NCBI GenBank assembly: GCA_039566865.1
Contig: CM076943.1
Location: forward strand, 35,906,663-35,970,662
Direction: 5' to 3'
From: Aurelia coerulea
Lineage: Eukaryota; Cnidaria; Scyphozoa; Semaeostomeae; Ulmaridae
Length of the DNA stretch: 64,000 bases
Below the pieces are notes generated by a model that did not search any database, had not been told where the DNA came from, and was given only the letters and a program-made list of their open reading frames with translations. The position numbers were made by a program, and so were the translations under genes. Positions 9,576 to 18,178 of the stretch are shown here, piece after piece; positions within the stretch are counted from its first letter, which is position 1; every line of letters starts with the position of its first letter.

Positions 9576-10927
9576 TGTTGACACGTATAAAGATCTCGTA
9601 ACGAAAATCAAAGGTTCTGATTTACCCTTAGCTCTTAAAGGAAGTGCCATGAACAATCTTGCTCTTGCAAAAATATTACACCATTTCTATAATTCAAGAC
9701 TGAGTGTGAAGCAGTTGGACCAGCTTGACAATATAATAACTGACGCAGTTCGAGAATTATTTTCCCTCTACAAATCCACAACACGAATTGTGATATTCCT
9801 CCCCCGAGAAAATGGTGGTCTTGGCATTAAGCGAATTTCTGATGTCTATAGATCAACACGTTTAGCCTTTCTTATTAAAATACTAAATCATGACGTCATG
9901 CATTTTAGGCACATTGCGAGGTCGTCTCTTGAGTTAGACATGAAAAAAAGAGGAGTCAGGCCAACAGATGGTGCGAATAATTTCCTTGGATATGAATTAA
10001 CTGATGATGGTTTCTTGGCTTGTAACACAAATTTCGGTTGTCAGTCTGACTGGCCAGACATGGTAAGATATGCAAGAAGCTTGAACGTTGATATTAAGTA
10101 TGTGAATGACAAGGCGATGGCTCTTATTAAAGGAACATGGTATGACAATCAGTGTGAGCTTCAAAAGAAGCTGTATCAGCTGTGTGTTGAAAGAGATGTC
10201 GAGGCTTCTAAGGAGCTATCTGTGCAAGGATGTTATCTCAATCTTGAGAATGTTCATATGAAATCGTCACATTCGATCTATTATAATTGGAAAGTTGATG
10301 ATGCTCTTGTGATATTTACAATCAAAGCGAGACTTAGTATTCTTCCCACTAACTTTACTCTTCACCTGTGGAATAGAGATCACAATCCAGAATGCCTATT
10401 CTGTCACAGTCATACTGAGTCCGTAGCTCACCTATTAAACGGTTGCAACTAGTTTAAGAATTTCTATTCACGTCGCCATGATCGAATTGTGAATAAGATT
10501 GCAGAATTCATAAAGGAAAATAAGCCACGGGCAAGAATTTCATCCAACTTGTTAGCAGAAACCATATTCCCTGAATTTACTGTTTGTTATGATTTATATT
10601 TGGAAAATGCTTATCAAGAGAAAGTTACAAGATATAAGGAGTTATGTGATTATCTGGAGAGAAATGGATTCTCAGTGCAGCTGGTTGTTCTTTGTTTCGG
10701 TTCGCTTGGGTGTGTAAAAAGTGATGTATGGAAAGGATTGAGAAAATTCTCCCAAAGTAAAGAAAATGTAAAGAATGTGATGAAATGGTGTTCGATATCG
10801 TGTTTAATTGGAGGAAACTATATCTGGAGGAACAGAGTGAAAAAGACACTGGGACAGTAGTTGTTAGTAGTAAACGGACTTTAGCAGATACATTCCTGGG
10901 AATACGGCAACACACCAGTTTTTGAGC
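9576..10927 (+). pseudogene. RLE-type LINE of a different family (R2/NeSL-like), C-terminal copy
   Basis: The plus frame 9576-10451 starts right after (ATT)n with TYKDLVTKIKGSDLPLALKG and carries ENGGLGIKRISDVYRSTRLA, ARLSILPTNFTLHLWN and the knuckle CLFCHSHTESVAHLLNGC (CX2CX8HX4C). A stop interrupts the frame at 10450. It continues with YSRRHDRIVNKIAEFI and ENAYQEKVTRYKELCDYL to 10860. In relatives a PD...D nuclease box sits between these two blocks; here it is missing, so there is a small internal deletion as well as the stop. The 3' untranslated part runs to about 10927 and into the 41-bp repeat, where another LINE has inserted. Confidence 0.75.
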
Positions 10928-10968
10928 AGTTTTTTGCTTAGCATCTTGGTCAAGTAGTAGTTATTATT
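10928..10968 (+). repeat. 41-bp direct repeat, left copy (target-site duplication)
   Basis: This 41-bp stretch, starting AGTTTTTTGCTTAGC and ending in TTATTATT, recurs exactly at 12911-12951. The pair brackets the minus-strand RLE LINE at 10969-12910 and reads as a long target duplication in the 3' region of the plus-strand LINE. Confidence 0.8.
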
Positions 10969-12910
10969 TTCTGCTTTAAGCACTGGCAGTTCTCATCGCC
11001 GAATTTACATCCCAAGGGAGCGGGTCACAACCCATGACCAATGGTCCCTTGGGGTCATTCTCTTTTAGTACTCAAGTACTTTTCTCAATATCCTGGCTGT
11101 TCCTAATAGCGTCGTCTTCTGTAGGATTGCTGTATTTATTGTGATGTCCAGTTTTTCCAGCCATTCATCCAGTTTCTTGGTTACACTTCCAAGTGCACCG
11201 ACAATCACAGGTACAACTATCACACTTCTCATGTGCCAAATCCTCTTGATTTCCCTTTTCAAATCTTGATATTTATCCACTTTCTCTTTTTCCTTGTCAC
11301 TAGTCCTACTATCACCTGGCACAGCAATGTCAATTATAGTGCATTTTCTTTCACCTTTATTCACAACAACTATGTCCGGTCTCCTTGCCTCGATTACATG
11401 ATCACATTGAATGTTCACATCCCATAGTAGCTTTACCTCGTCAGTTTCAACTACACCGTCAGGGGAATGCTCATACCATTTGTCTGCCCTTTCTATATCA
11501 TATTTCTTGCATAAATGCCAATGTACCATTCTCGCAGCATTGTCGTGTCTTCGTTTATATTCTTTCTGTGCCAACTTCTTGCACTCACTGACAATGTGAT
11601 GTACAGTTTCGCCTTTCTCTTCGCACATCCTACAAAGTGGTGACTCTGCTGATTTGTCAATATGGTGTTTAACATAATTTGTTCGGAGGGCCTGTTCTTG
11701 TGCTGCACACAAAAGTGACTCCGTTTGTATCTTTAGATCAGCTTTTCTCAGCCACTTCCATGTCTCCTTTGCATCGATTGATTCCGGCATCTCTCTAACA
11801 AACTGACCATACATTCTTTTTTCCTTCCATCCTTGTTCTTTCTCATTCATCCATATCCTTTTGAACTCATCCTTACTGACAACATATTCAGTGTCTATCA
11901 CTTTAGCAAGCCTAACACCTCGAATCAATGACTCAACAGAATTCCTGACATACCACCCCAAATTATTCTCCTCACTTCTAACGCAATCCTCGCAGCTAAT
12001 CAGTCCACGTCCCCCTTTCTCTCTAGTCAAATATAACCTGTCTGTATCACTCTTAGGGTGAAATGCACCATGTATTGTCATGATCTTCCTCGATTTCCTA
12101 TCCAATTTCTTTAATTCATCCTTTGTCCATTTCAGGATACCTGCTCCATATCTCAATACTGATACAGCCCACGTGTTAATTGCCAAGATCTTATTCCTGC
12201 CATTCAATTTCGATTTTAAAACAAATTTCAACCTCCTTTTATATTCGCTTGCAAACTTGTCTTTCATGTCCGTTTCTTTGATCTTATCCATTTCCACAAT
12301 ACCCAAATACTTGTATCCATTTTCATCGATTTCTTTCATAATTTGCCCATTCGGAAGCGCAATACCATTTTGGTTCACAACTTTTCCTCTCTTCATTACC
12401 AGCACTCCACACTTTTTTAAACCGAATTGCATCCCGATGTCTTCGCTGAAGAGATGTACAGTTTGTACTAGTGAATCTATTTGGTCCTGATTCTTGGCAA
12501 ACAATTTGAGATCATCCATGAATAATAGATGATTGACTCTGAATTCCTTGTCACCCCATTCATAAAAAGCTGCTACTTTCCTCAAGATCAATGTCAGTGG
12601 AATCAGACATAACACAAACAGTAGTGGAGTTAGGCTGTCCCCCTGGAAAATTCCTCTCTGAATATGCACATCTCCCAACCTTTCACCAGCCGATGTTAAT
12701 TCTAGCTTCCATGATCGCATACTGTCACTCATGAATGTTCTAACATTCTCTGCTATCCCGAATGTTTCCAGGCACTCTATAATCCAGCTATGGGGAACCA
12801 TGTCGTATGCCTTTTTGTAGTCAATCCACGCCATAGCTAGATTAGTCTTTCTCCTTTTACAATCTTTCAGCACAGTTTTGTCTATCAATAGTTGGTTAGC
12901 AGCTTTGCTT
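10969..12910 (-). mobile_element. RLE-type LINE insertion (family R2-type copy A) with 41-bp target duplication
   Basis: This 1942-bp insertion lies between identical 41-bp repeats. Its 5' end is truncated just before KAANQLLIDK, where relatives have a similar IDR/IDK motif. Its 3' region runs from the stop at 11065 down to 10969 and includes the imperfect palindrome CCCAAGGGAGCGGGTC...GACCAATGGTCCCTTGGG around 11010-11056. Confidence 0.75.
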
Positions 12911-12936
12911 AGTTTTTTGCTTAGCATCTTGGTCAA
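11065..12936 (-). CDS. LINE protein: reverse transcriptase, CCHC knuckle and restriction-like endonuclease
   Basis: An uninterrupted 623-codon frame carries most of an RLE LINE. The polymerase shows MAWIDYKKAYDMVPHSW (about residues 33-49), GIFQGDSLTPLLF and LLFMDDLKLFA (catalytic DD, near residue 146). Then come KYLGIVEMD, RYGAGILKW, GGRGL and AAQEQALRTNYVK. The knuckle CRMCEEKGETVHHIVSEC and RRPDIVVVNKGERKCTIID (PD...D nuclease) lie in the last third, and the protein ends with VVPVIVGALGSV and ARILRKVLEY. The first about 9 codons read through the 41-bp target repeat, so the annotated ATG belongs to flanking DNA. The N-terminal DNA-binding part is missing, so the copy is not autonomous, but the open frame suggests recent insertion. 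Confidence 0.85.
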   Translation of the reverse strand: MTKMLSKKLSKAANQLLIDKTVLKDCKRRKTNLAMAWIDYKKAYDMVPHSWIIECLETFGIAENVRTFMSDSMRSWKLELTSAGERLGDVHIQRGIFQGDSLTPLLFVLCLIPLTLILRKVAAFYEWGDKEFRVNHLLFMDDLKLFAKNQDQIDSLVQTVHLFSEDIGMQFGLKKCGVLVMKRGKVVNQNGIALPNGQIMKEIDENGYKYLGIVEMDKIKETDMKDKFASEYKRRLKFVLKSKLNGRNKILAINTWAVSVLRYGAGILKWTKDELKKLDRKSRKIMTIHGAFHPKSDTDRLYLTREKGGRGLISCEDCVRSEENNLGWYVRNSVESLIRGVRLAKVIDTEYVVSKDEFKRIWMNEKEQGWKEKRMYGQFVREMPESIDAKETWKWLRKADLKIQTESLLCAAQEQALRTNYVKHHIDKSAESPLCRMCEEKGETVHHIVSECKKLAQKEYKRRHDNAARMVHWHLCKKYDIERADKWYEHSPDGVVETDEVKLLWDVNIQCDHVIEARRPDIVVVNKGERKCTIIDIAVPGDSRTSDKEKEKVDKYQDLKREIKRIWHMRSVIVVPVIVGALGSVTKKLDEWLEKLDITINTAILQKTTLLGTARILRKVLEY

Positions 12937-12951
12937 GTAGTAGTTATTATT
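12911..12951 (+). repeat. 41-bp direct repeat, right copy (target-site duplication)
   Basis: This is the exact partner of 10928-10968. It is followed by an (ATT)n tract to about 12967. Confidence 0.8.
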
Positions 12952-13316
12952 ATTATTATTATTATTCCCTATCAGGCCATCCGGGATTCAGCAATTGCTA
13001 AAAAAAGTTTTAGCAGCGAGCGAATCTATCGGAGGGTCACTTGGGGTGACTGCAGAGTTGCCAAGGTAGCCTCAAAGGAATCAGTAGAACTTTAAAACGC
13101 CTCCAATCCCTTCTCAAATTTAAAAAGGACAAAACGATTATGTAGAGTGGCATAAGTGGGAAAGGATGTTATTGCTTTTAATTGTAAATTTAACATTTTT
13201 ATGTACTTTTTGTTTGTAAACAACTTCTTCTGTATAAATTCTCGGCTGCCCAGTAAAGTTGTAGACTGATGAAGATTTTTAATCGAAACGTATTTTTATG
13301 AAAACAGTTTAATTTC

Positions 13317-13319
<3 letters not shown>
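12952..13319 (+). other. PLE terminal-type sequence with a hammerhead core, after an (ATT)n tract
   Basis: After (ATT)n (to 12967) comes about 350 bp without an open frame. Near its right end (13270-13291) is CTGATGA, a GATT/AATC hairpin and GAAAC, the hammerhead core order, followed by a self-complementary ACGT. Stem I pairs poorly by eye. I infer a decayed PLE terminal repeat; nothing else is recognisable. Confidence 0.45.
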
Positions 13320-13381
<62 letters not shown>

Positions 13382-13430
13382 GCAATCTGCAACCATATTA
13401 TTATTATTATTATTATTATTATCATTATTG
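13319..13430. repeat. (ATT)n microsatellites
   Basis: Two (ATT)n runs (about 13319-13380 and 13396-13428) are separated by about 15 bp. Confidence 0.9.
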
Positions 13431-13662
13431 TTCAATATTCACTCGGCGTTGATGTTGATTGCCGGTTAACTGCTGGATAGCAAGTCAAGTCCCTTGGCCT
13501 TAGGTATCCAGTACTTTTCTCAGGATCTTTGCAGTTCCCAACAGACACGCTTTTTGTAAAAGTTCTGTGCTGCACTCCACTTCAATTATCTTCTACAAAT
13601 TCTCAAAGTTCTTTCCAATGGTACCCAGAAGAGCCCCAATGATTATTGGTATGATCAATGAT
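13431..13662 (-). pseudogene. RLE-type LINE C-terminal remnant serving as insertion target
   Basis: The minus strand encodes the terminal IGALLGTIGKNFENL block, a stop, and then ECSTELLQKACLLGTAKILRKVLDT with its stop, the usual end of RLE LINE proteins in this window. The first part lies in the 68-bp repeat (13595-13662), which recurs at 16405-16472. The remnant was therefore split by the LINE at 13663-16404. It abuts (ATT)n on both sides. Confidence 0.7.
13595..13662 (+). repeat. 68-bp direct repeat, left copy (target-site duplication)
   Basis: This 68-bp stretch, starting ACAAATTCTCAAAG and ending GATCAATGAT, recurs exactly at 16405-16472. The pair brackets a 2742-bp minus-strand RLE LINE. 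Confidence 0.8.
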
Positions 13663-13743
13663 TATTATTATTATCGTCATAGCGCATACTGTCTAAATGT
13701 CAGTAGAGTTCTTTTTCTTGAGGTTCGGTGACAACAAGTCTCC

Positions 13744-14672
13744 TCAAATCTCAAGAACTTTCCTGAGGACCCTTGCAGAATACAAGATGGCACTCTTCTG
13801 CAGTTCCACTATCTTCGTTTCGATGCCAATGTCCTCCAGTCTCTTTTTTTTAAGTTTTGGAGTCGTTCCTAAAGCTCCAATTGTGATAGGGATGACTTTC
13901 ACTCGTTTGTTCCAAATCTTTCTTAGCTCCCTGGCTAAATCTTGATATTTTTCAATTTTTTCCATTTCATTTGCATCCACTCTGCTATCATAAGACACCG
14001 CGAAGTCAATTATCTTGCATATATTTTTCTTTTTGTCTGTCACGATCATGTCAGGCCTTCTCGCTTCATTTACATGGTCTGTTTGTACTTCGAAATCCCA
14101 TAGAATGTGGAAATCATTGTTCTCACTGACTGCATCTGGCTCATGTTCGTACCATTTCTCTTTAACATCAAATCCACACCGTTTACTGACTTCCCAATGC
14201 ACCTTCTTCCCAACCCAGTCGTGTCGACGCTTGTATTCCTTTTGTGCCATCTTACTGCACTCGCTCAAAATATGATTGACACTTTCGTCAGCTTGACCGC
14301 ACATTCTGCATTTGCTTTCTTGCTGGGTCTTGTGTATCTTTGCCTTGATCAAATTAGTTCTGCTTGCCTGCTCTTGAGCTGCCATTATCAATGTTTCTGT
14401 CTTCCTTTTCAAAGTGCCATCCTTTAACCACATCCATTGCTGCTCGTCCGCTAGATTTTCTGTCTGCCTGATGAACTGCCCATGTAGCATTTTGCTTTCC
14501 AGTTGTTTTGCCTTTCGAGTTTTTTTCGTTTCTTGAACTCATTCTTACTTTCAATTGCTGCTTCCCAGTCTGTGGCTTCATCGGCACCTCTTGCAGCACT
14601 AATCAGCCTTTCTTCACTCATCTTCACGTATCCTTGCAATCCCAGTTTAGCTAAATTCACTGTATCTTCAAC
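13744..14672 (-). pseudogene. RLE LINE copy B: knuckle and endonuclease
   Basis: The minus-strand frames 14660-14451 and 14490-13744 overlap by a frameshift. The second carries HGQFIRQTENLADEQQW, AAQEQASRTNLIKAK, the knuckle CRMCGQADESVNHILSEC (CX2CX8HX4C), HDWVGKKVHWEVSKRCG, a nuclease box RRPDMIVTDKKKNICKIID (PD...D), then VIPITIGALGTT and ARVLRKVLEI before the stop at 13744. It follows the polymerase frame after a shift at about 14672. Together with 14675-16404 it gives nearly the whole C-terminal two-thirds of an RLE LINE. Confidence 0.8.
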
Positions 14673-14674
14673 AC

Positions 14675-16404
14675 TCAGGAGTCATCTGCCCCCTTCACTT
14701 CGTGGTATGTAAGACGATCAACATTGCTCCTAGGATGCAGTGCATTATGCATAGTCATTAGCTTTCTTGTTCTTCTATCCATTTCTTGTAGATCACTAAT
14801 AGTCCAGTCAAGGAAAGCAGCTGAGTATCTTAGCATTGGTATGGCCCATGTGTTGATTGCTTTGATTATGTTGCCACCATTGAGCTTGCTTTCAAGTATT
14901 TTCCTTACACGTCTTTTGTATTCTTTTCCAACTTTGTCTTTCATATCTTTCCGTTGTATTTCGTTTGATTGTAATATACCCAGATATTTATAGCTATCAT
15001 CTTGCTTTAGAGATCTTATCTTTTCGTCATTGGGCAATTCGATTCCATCTGATTTAACTATCTTTCCTCTCTTCATTATCAGAACTGCACATTTATCTAA
15101 CCCAAATTGCATGCCTATATCGTTGCTGAAAACTCTAACTGTCTGAACAAGTGAGTCTAGTGCCTTTTCATTTTTCGCATATAACTTGAGGTCGTCCATG
15201 TATAATAAGTGGTTGATTTTCTCTTTACTCTTTGTAAACTCGTAACTAGATTTCATCTTTCTCAAAACATGTGTGAGAGGAATCATTGCAACAACAAATA
15301 AAAGAGGTGAGAGTGCATCGCCTTGAAAAATCCCCCTCTTGATTTTCACTTCTCCCAGTTGCTGGTTTGCACATGTCAGTTCAACTCTCCAAGTTTTCAT
15401 TGTCTTTTCAAGGAACAGTTGTATGTTTTCGCTAATACCTAAGGATTTCAAACACTCCAATATCCACGAATGTGGAACCATGTCATAAGCCTTTCTGTAA
15501 TCTACCCAACCCATTGCCAAGTTCTTTTTTCTCATCCTGGCCTCTCGTAGCACCAATCGGTCAATGAATAGCAAGTCTGCAGTTCCCATCGATTTTCTTT
15601 TGCAACCTTTTTGTTCCTCGGGTAGTAGTTTCTCTGTTTCTAAGAAACAATAGACTTAATCAGTTATCAATCCAGTCAGTAACTTCCAAACAAGTGGTAG
15701 GCAGGTTATTGGTCTGAAATTACTTGATTCTATCCCCTTTGATTTATCCTTTTGAATTAGAACTGTTCTTCCTTTCGTCATCCATTCAGGTGTATCTTCT
15801 TCAAGACAATGAACAAGAAATTGTGTCAAATATTTGTGCATGCTTGTAAAATTCTTTTGCCAAAATCCTTGCACCCCATCGGGACCTGGCGCCTTCCAGT
15901 TAGGGATCTTTTGAAGCATCTTTTTCACTTTTGGTTCAGTTATTTCAACCCTTTGTTGCTTTTGTATATCCTCCATTTCCTTGTTAAAATCACTCAGCCA
16001 TTCTGCCTCTCTGTTATGTTCTACCTCCTTCCCCCAAATTGCCGACCAGAATTGTTTTGATTCATCTGAATCAGGTATAGCATTTTCTTTATTTTGTTCA
16101 TCATTATTAAGTTGCTGGTAAAATCTACTCTCGTTGTTTCTGAACATCCTATTTTGTTGGTATTGATTGATTCTTTGCTGGTATCTTGAGATCTTAGCTG
16201 TTTTTGCTTTGATCCTTTGCCTTATTTCCTCTTTAACTATTTGCAGCCCTTTTTGTTTGATTTTATATTTTCTTTGTAAGGCATCTTGATGTATTTTCTT
16301 TACAGTTTTCCTATCTATTAATGAGTTTACTCTACCGAGATCTTTTTTCATCCCCTTTATCTGTCTGACAAGTCTCTTTTTCCACCATGGTTCTTTTTTC
16401 TTCA
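14675..16404 (-). pseudogene. RLE LINE copy B: linker and reverse transcriptase
   Basis: The frame from 16404 to 15656 encodes a lysine/glutamine-rich linker (IKGMKKDLGRVNSLIDRKTV and KENAIPDSDESKQFW), then the start of the polymerase: NWKAPGPDGVQGFWQK and SSNFRPITCLPLVWKLLTGL. A stop at 15656 ends it. The next frame (15650-14675) gives LAMGWVDYRKAYDMVPHSW, GIFQGDALSPLLFVV and LLYMDDLKLYAKN (catalytic DD), KYLGILQSN and TRKLMTMHNALHPRS. The initial MIIPIIIGALLG of the longer reading belongs to the target duplication, not to this element. The polymerase boxes are intact; only stops and frameshifts inactivate it. Confidence 0.78.
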
Positions 16405-16470
16405 ACAAATTCTCAAAGTTCTTTCCAATGGTACCCAGAAGAGCCCCAATGATTATTGGTATGATCAATG

Positions 16471-16472
<2 letters not shown>
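16405..16472 (+). repeat. 68-bp direct repeat, right copy (target-site duplication)
   Basis: This is the exact partner of 13595-13662, followed by (ATT)n-rich sequence. Confidence 0.8.
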
Positions 16473-16508
<36 letters not shown>

Positions 16509-16580
16509 CATTATTATTATTATTATTACTGATGAAGATTTTAATCGAAACGTTTTTTAAAATAACAGTGTGTTTTTTCA

Positions 16581-16616
<36 letters not shown>

Positions 16617-16619
16617 GCT
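16473..16619. repeat. (ATT)n tracts with an embedded hammerhead core
   Basis: (ATT)n at about 16473-16526 and 16578-16616 flanks about 50 bp holding CTGATGA, a GATT/AATC hairpin and GAAAC (16530-16551), the same core as at 13270. Stem I is not convincing. It is probably a PLE end that inserted into, or expanded together with, the microsatellite. Confidence 0.6.
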
Positions 16620-16916
16620 GATTTCCACAGTTCTGATGCTACAACTGGCTTGTTCTTGATGGTTCCTGAGATCGGATCACAACCCATGATCTTAGATCTC
16701 AAGAACTTTTCTCAACACTCTGGCAGTTCCGAAAAGTACAGATTTTTGAATCAGTTTATCTGTGTTTTGACTCAAATTTCCTTGATGTAGTTGCTCAAAC
16801 TTCGTATTAATATTCCAAGGGCACCCAAGACAATAGGGATTACTTTTGATTTTACTGTCCATAATCTTTCCACTTCTCTCTTTAATTCATCATACTTTTC
16901 GATTAATATCATATTA
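16620..16916 (-). pseudogene. RLE-type LINE, C-terminal remnant
   Basis: The minus strand gives LIEKYDELKREVERLWTVKS, VIPIVLGALGILIR, and, after a frameshift near 16772, VLFGTARVLRKVLRS: the last blocks of the RLE LINE protein. The 3' end is a TGCTG sequence next to (ATT)n at 16619, as in the copy ending at 8276. The right side is cut by the element at 16919-17914. Confidence 0.75.
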
Positions 16917-16918
16917 TA

Positions 16919-17914
16919 CCGGATGTCCCAAAAAAGTTCTGCCGTTTGATTGAACGCAGACAAAAAAGGTCGTTATCTGGCAATTTCTTTTCAATCCTGG
17001 TACATGCTGGAATTTCAACTTACAGTTTGGCATAGCGTAGGAAGAAATCAGTAATCTGAAGATGGAGTTGTTAGTCCTAACATCGCATCTTCATGTTGAA
17101 GGCAAAACCAGAGAGATTAGTACGCCTTTTTGCATCATCGTGGTGGAAGGGGAATCTTCGGATGAGCAACACAAAAACTGGGTTGACACTTTGTTTCATT
17201 GCCTTTACGACGTGCAAGAGTTCCGCTCATTGGGCATATTTGAAGTAAAGGTCTGAAAATCGAATCTAATAGGTCTCAGGGAGGAAATACTACGTTCATA
17301 CCTTGCCACTCAATTCGGACTGAACGAACACACAAAAATGCATTGTTGCATAATATGGCAGGTCGAAGAAGCAATTGAAACTATCCTTTAGTTAAGAAAG
17401 GACAGTCTATTCTACTCAGTGCTGTGAAACCGTGAATTAGTAAAAATTCCCTTTTGAAATTCCCAGTTGGCACGAGACAACAATAACAGCAGCAAACAGC
17501 TGTCCCGAGACGCATTTGTTTCTATTCTTCACACCTTAGGCGAATTCATACAATAATAAATGATTTAAATCTAAATTCGGTTCAATTACAAAGCAACGCT
17601 TTATCTTGTGAATAAAATTTCTGCCCGCTCGGGACGTCAAGGTAATCAACGAATTGTCAACTCAATTTTTGTGTTGCTCGTCGAGGGAGTCCCCACCATC
17701 ACGAAACAGGAAGGCGTAATAATCTCTCTGGTTTTGCCTTGAACATGAAAGTGAAATGTTAGAGCTCATAACTCCAATTTCAGATTACTAATTTCTAACT
17801 ACGATATGCCAAACGGTAAGTTGATATATCTAGCACGTAGCTAGAATGAATAGAAATTGCCAGATTTTTCTCTGTGCTCAATCAAACGTCGGAACTTTTT
17901 TTTGGGACACCCGG
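16919..17914. mobile_element. Mariner/Tc1-type long-inverted-repeat (foldback) element
   Basis: The ends CCGGATGTCCCAAAAAAGTT and (inverted) CCGGGTGTCCCAAAAAAAAG are flanked by TA at 16917-16918 and 17915-17916. The GTGTCCCAAAAAA end is typical of mariner-type elements. The two arms are long: about 330 bp at each end match each other in inverted orientation (for example the GAGCAACACAAAAA region at 17163 and its complement at 17671), with visible divergence. No transposase frame remains. Half-copies with the same GGGACACCCTG end lie at 59520-59824 and 61800-62131. Confidence 0.78.
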
Positions 17915-18146
17915 TAGGGTCATACCTCCAGTCTGCGGACACCTCCAGTCTGCGGACAACAAGCGAAAACTCTTGTTTACGTCAATAAAAAGACCGTAAA
18001 TCCACGCACTTTTCTGGTCACCAAAACCTCGTTTTATTCTCATTCGAAAATTCCCTTCGAGAATTTCATCAGGCAAAGCTGATCACCATCGGAGCAAATT
18101 TATCTTGACAGCCAATAATCCTTTCCATTGCCAGCATCAGTCAATA

Positions 18147-18148
<2 letters not shown>

Positions 18149-18178
<30 letters not shown>

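Larger units (their letters stand above)
13663..16404 (-). mobile_element. RLE-type LINE (copy B), longest RLE copy, with 68-bp target duplication
   Basis: The element is 2742 bp long, minus strand, inserted into the C-terminal coding region of another RLE LINE. Its 3' end is an (AAT)n tail at about 13663-13674. Its 5' end lies within the region upstream of the reverse transcriptase (KKKEPWWKKRLVRQ). It contains linker, polymerase, knuckle and endonuclease in order, broken by a few stops and frameshifts. Confidence 0.78.

Noticed and set aside
9418..9656. Isoleucine-rich N-termini of the frames on both strands around 9540
   Set aside because: The isoleucine runs are the (ATT)n tract read as codons; the real LINE frames start beyond it.
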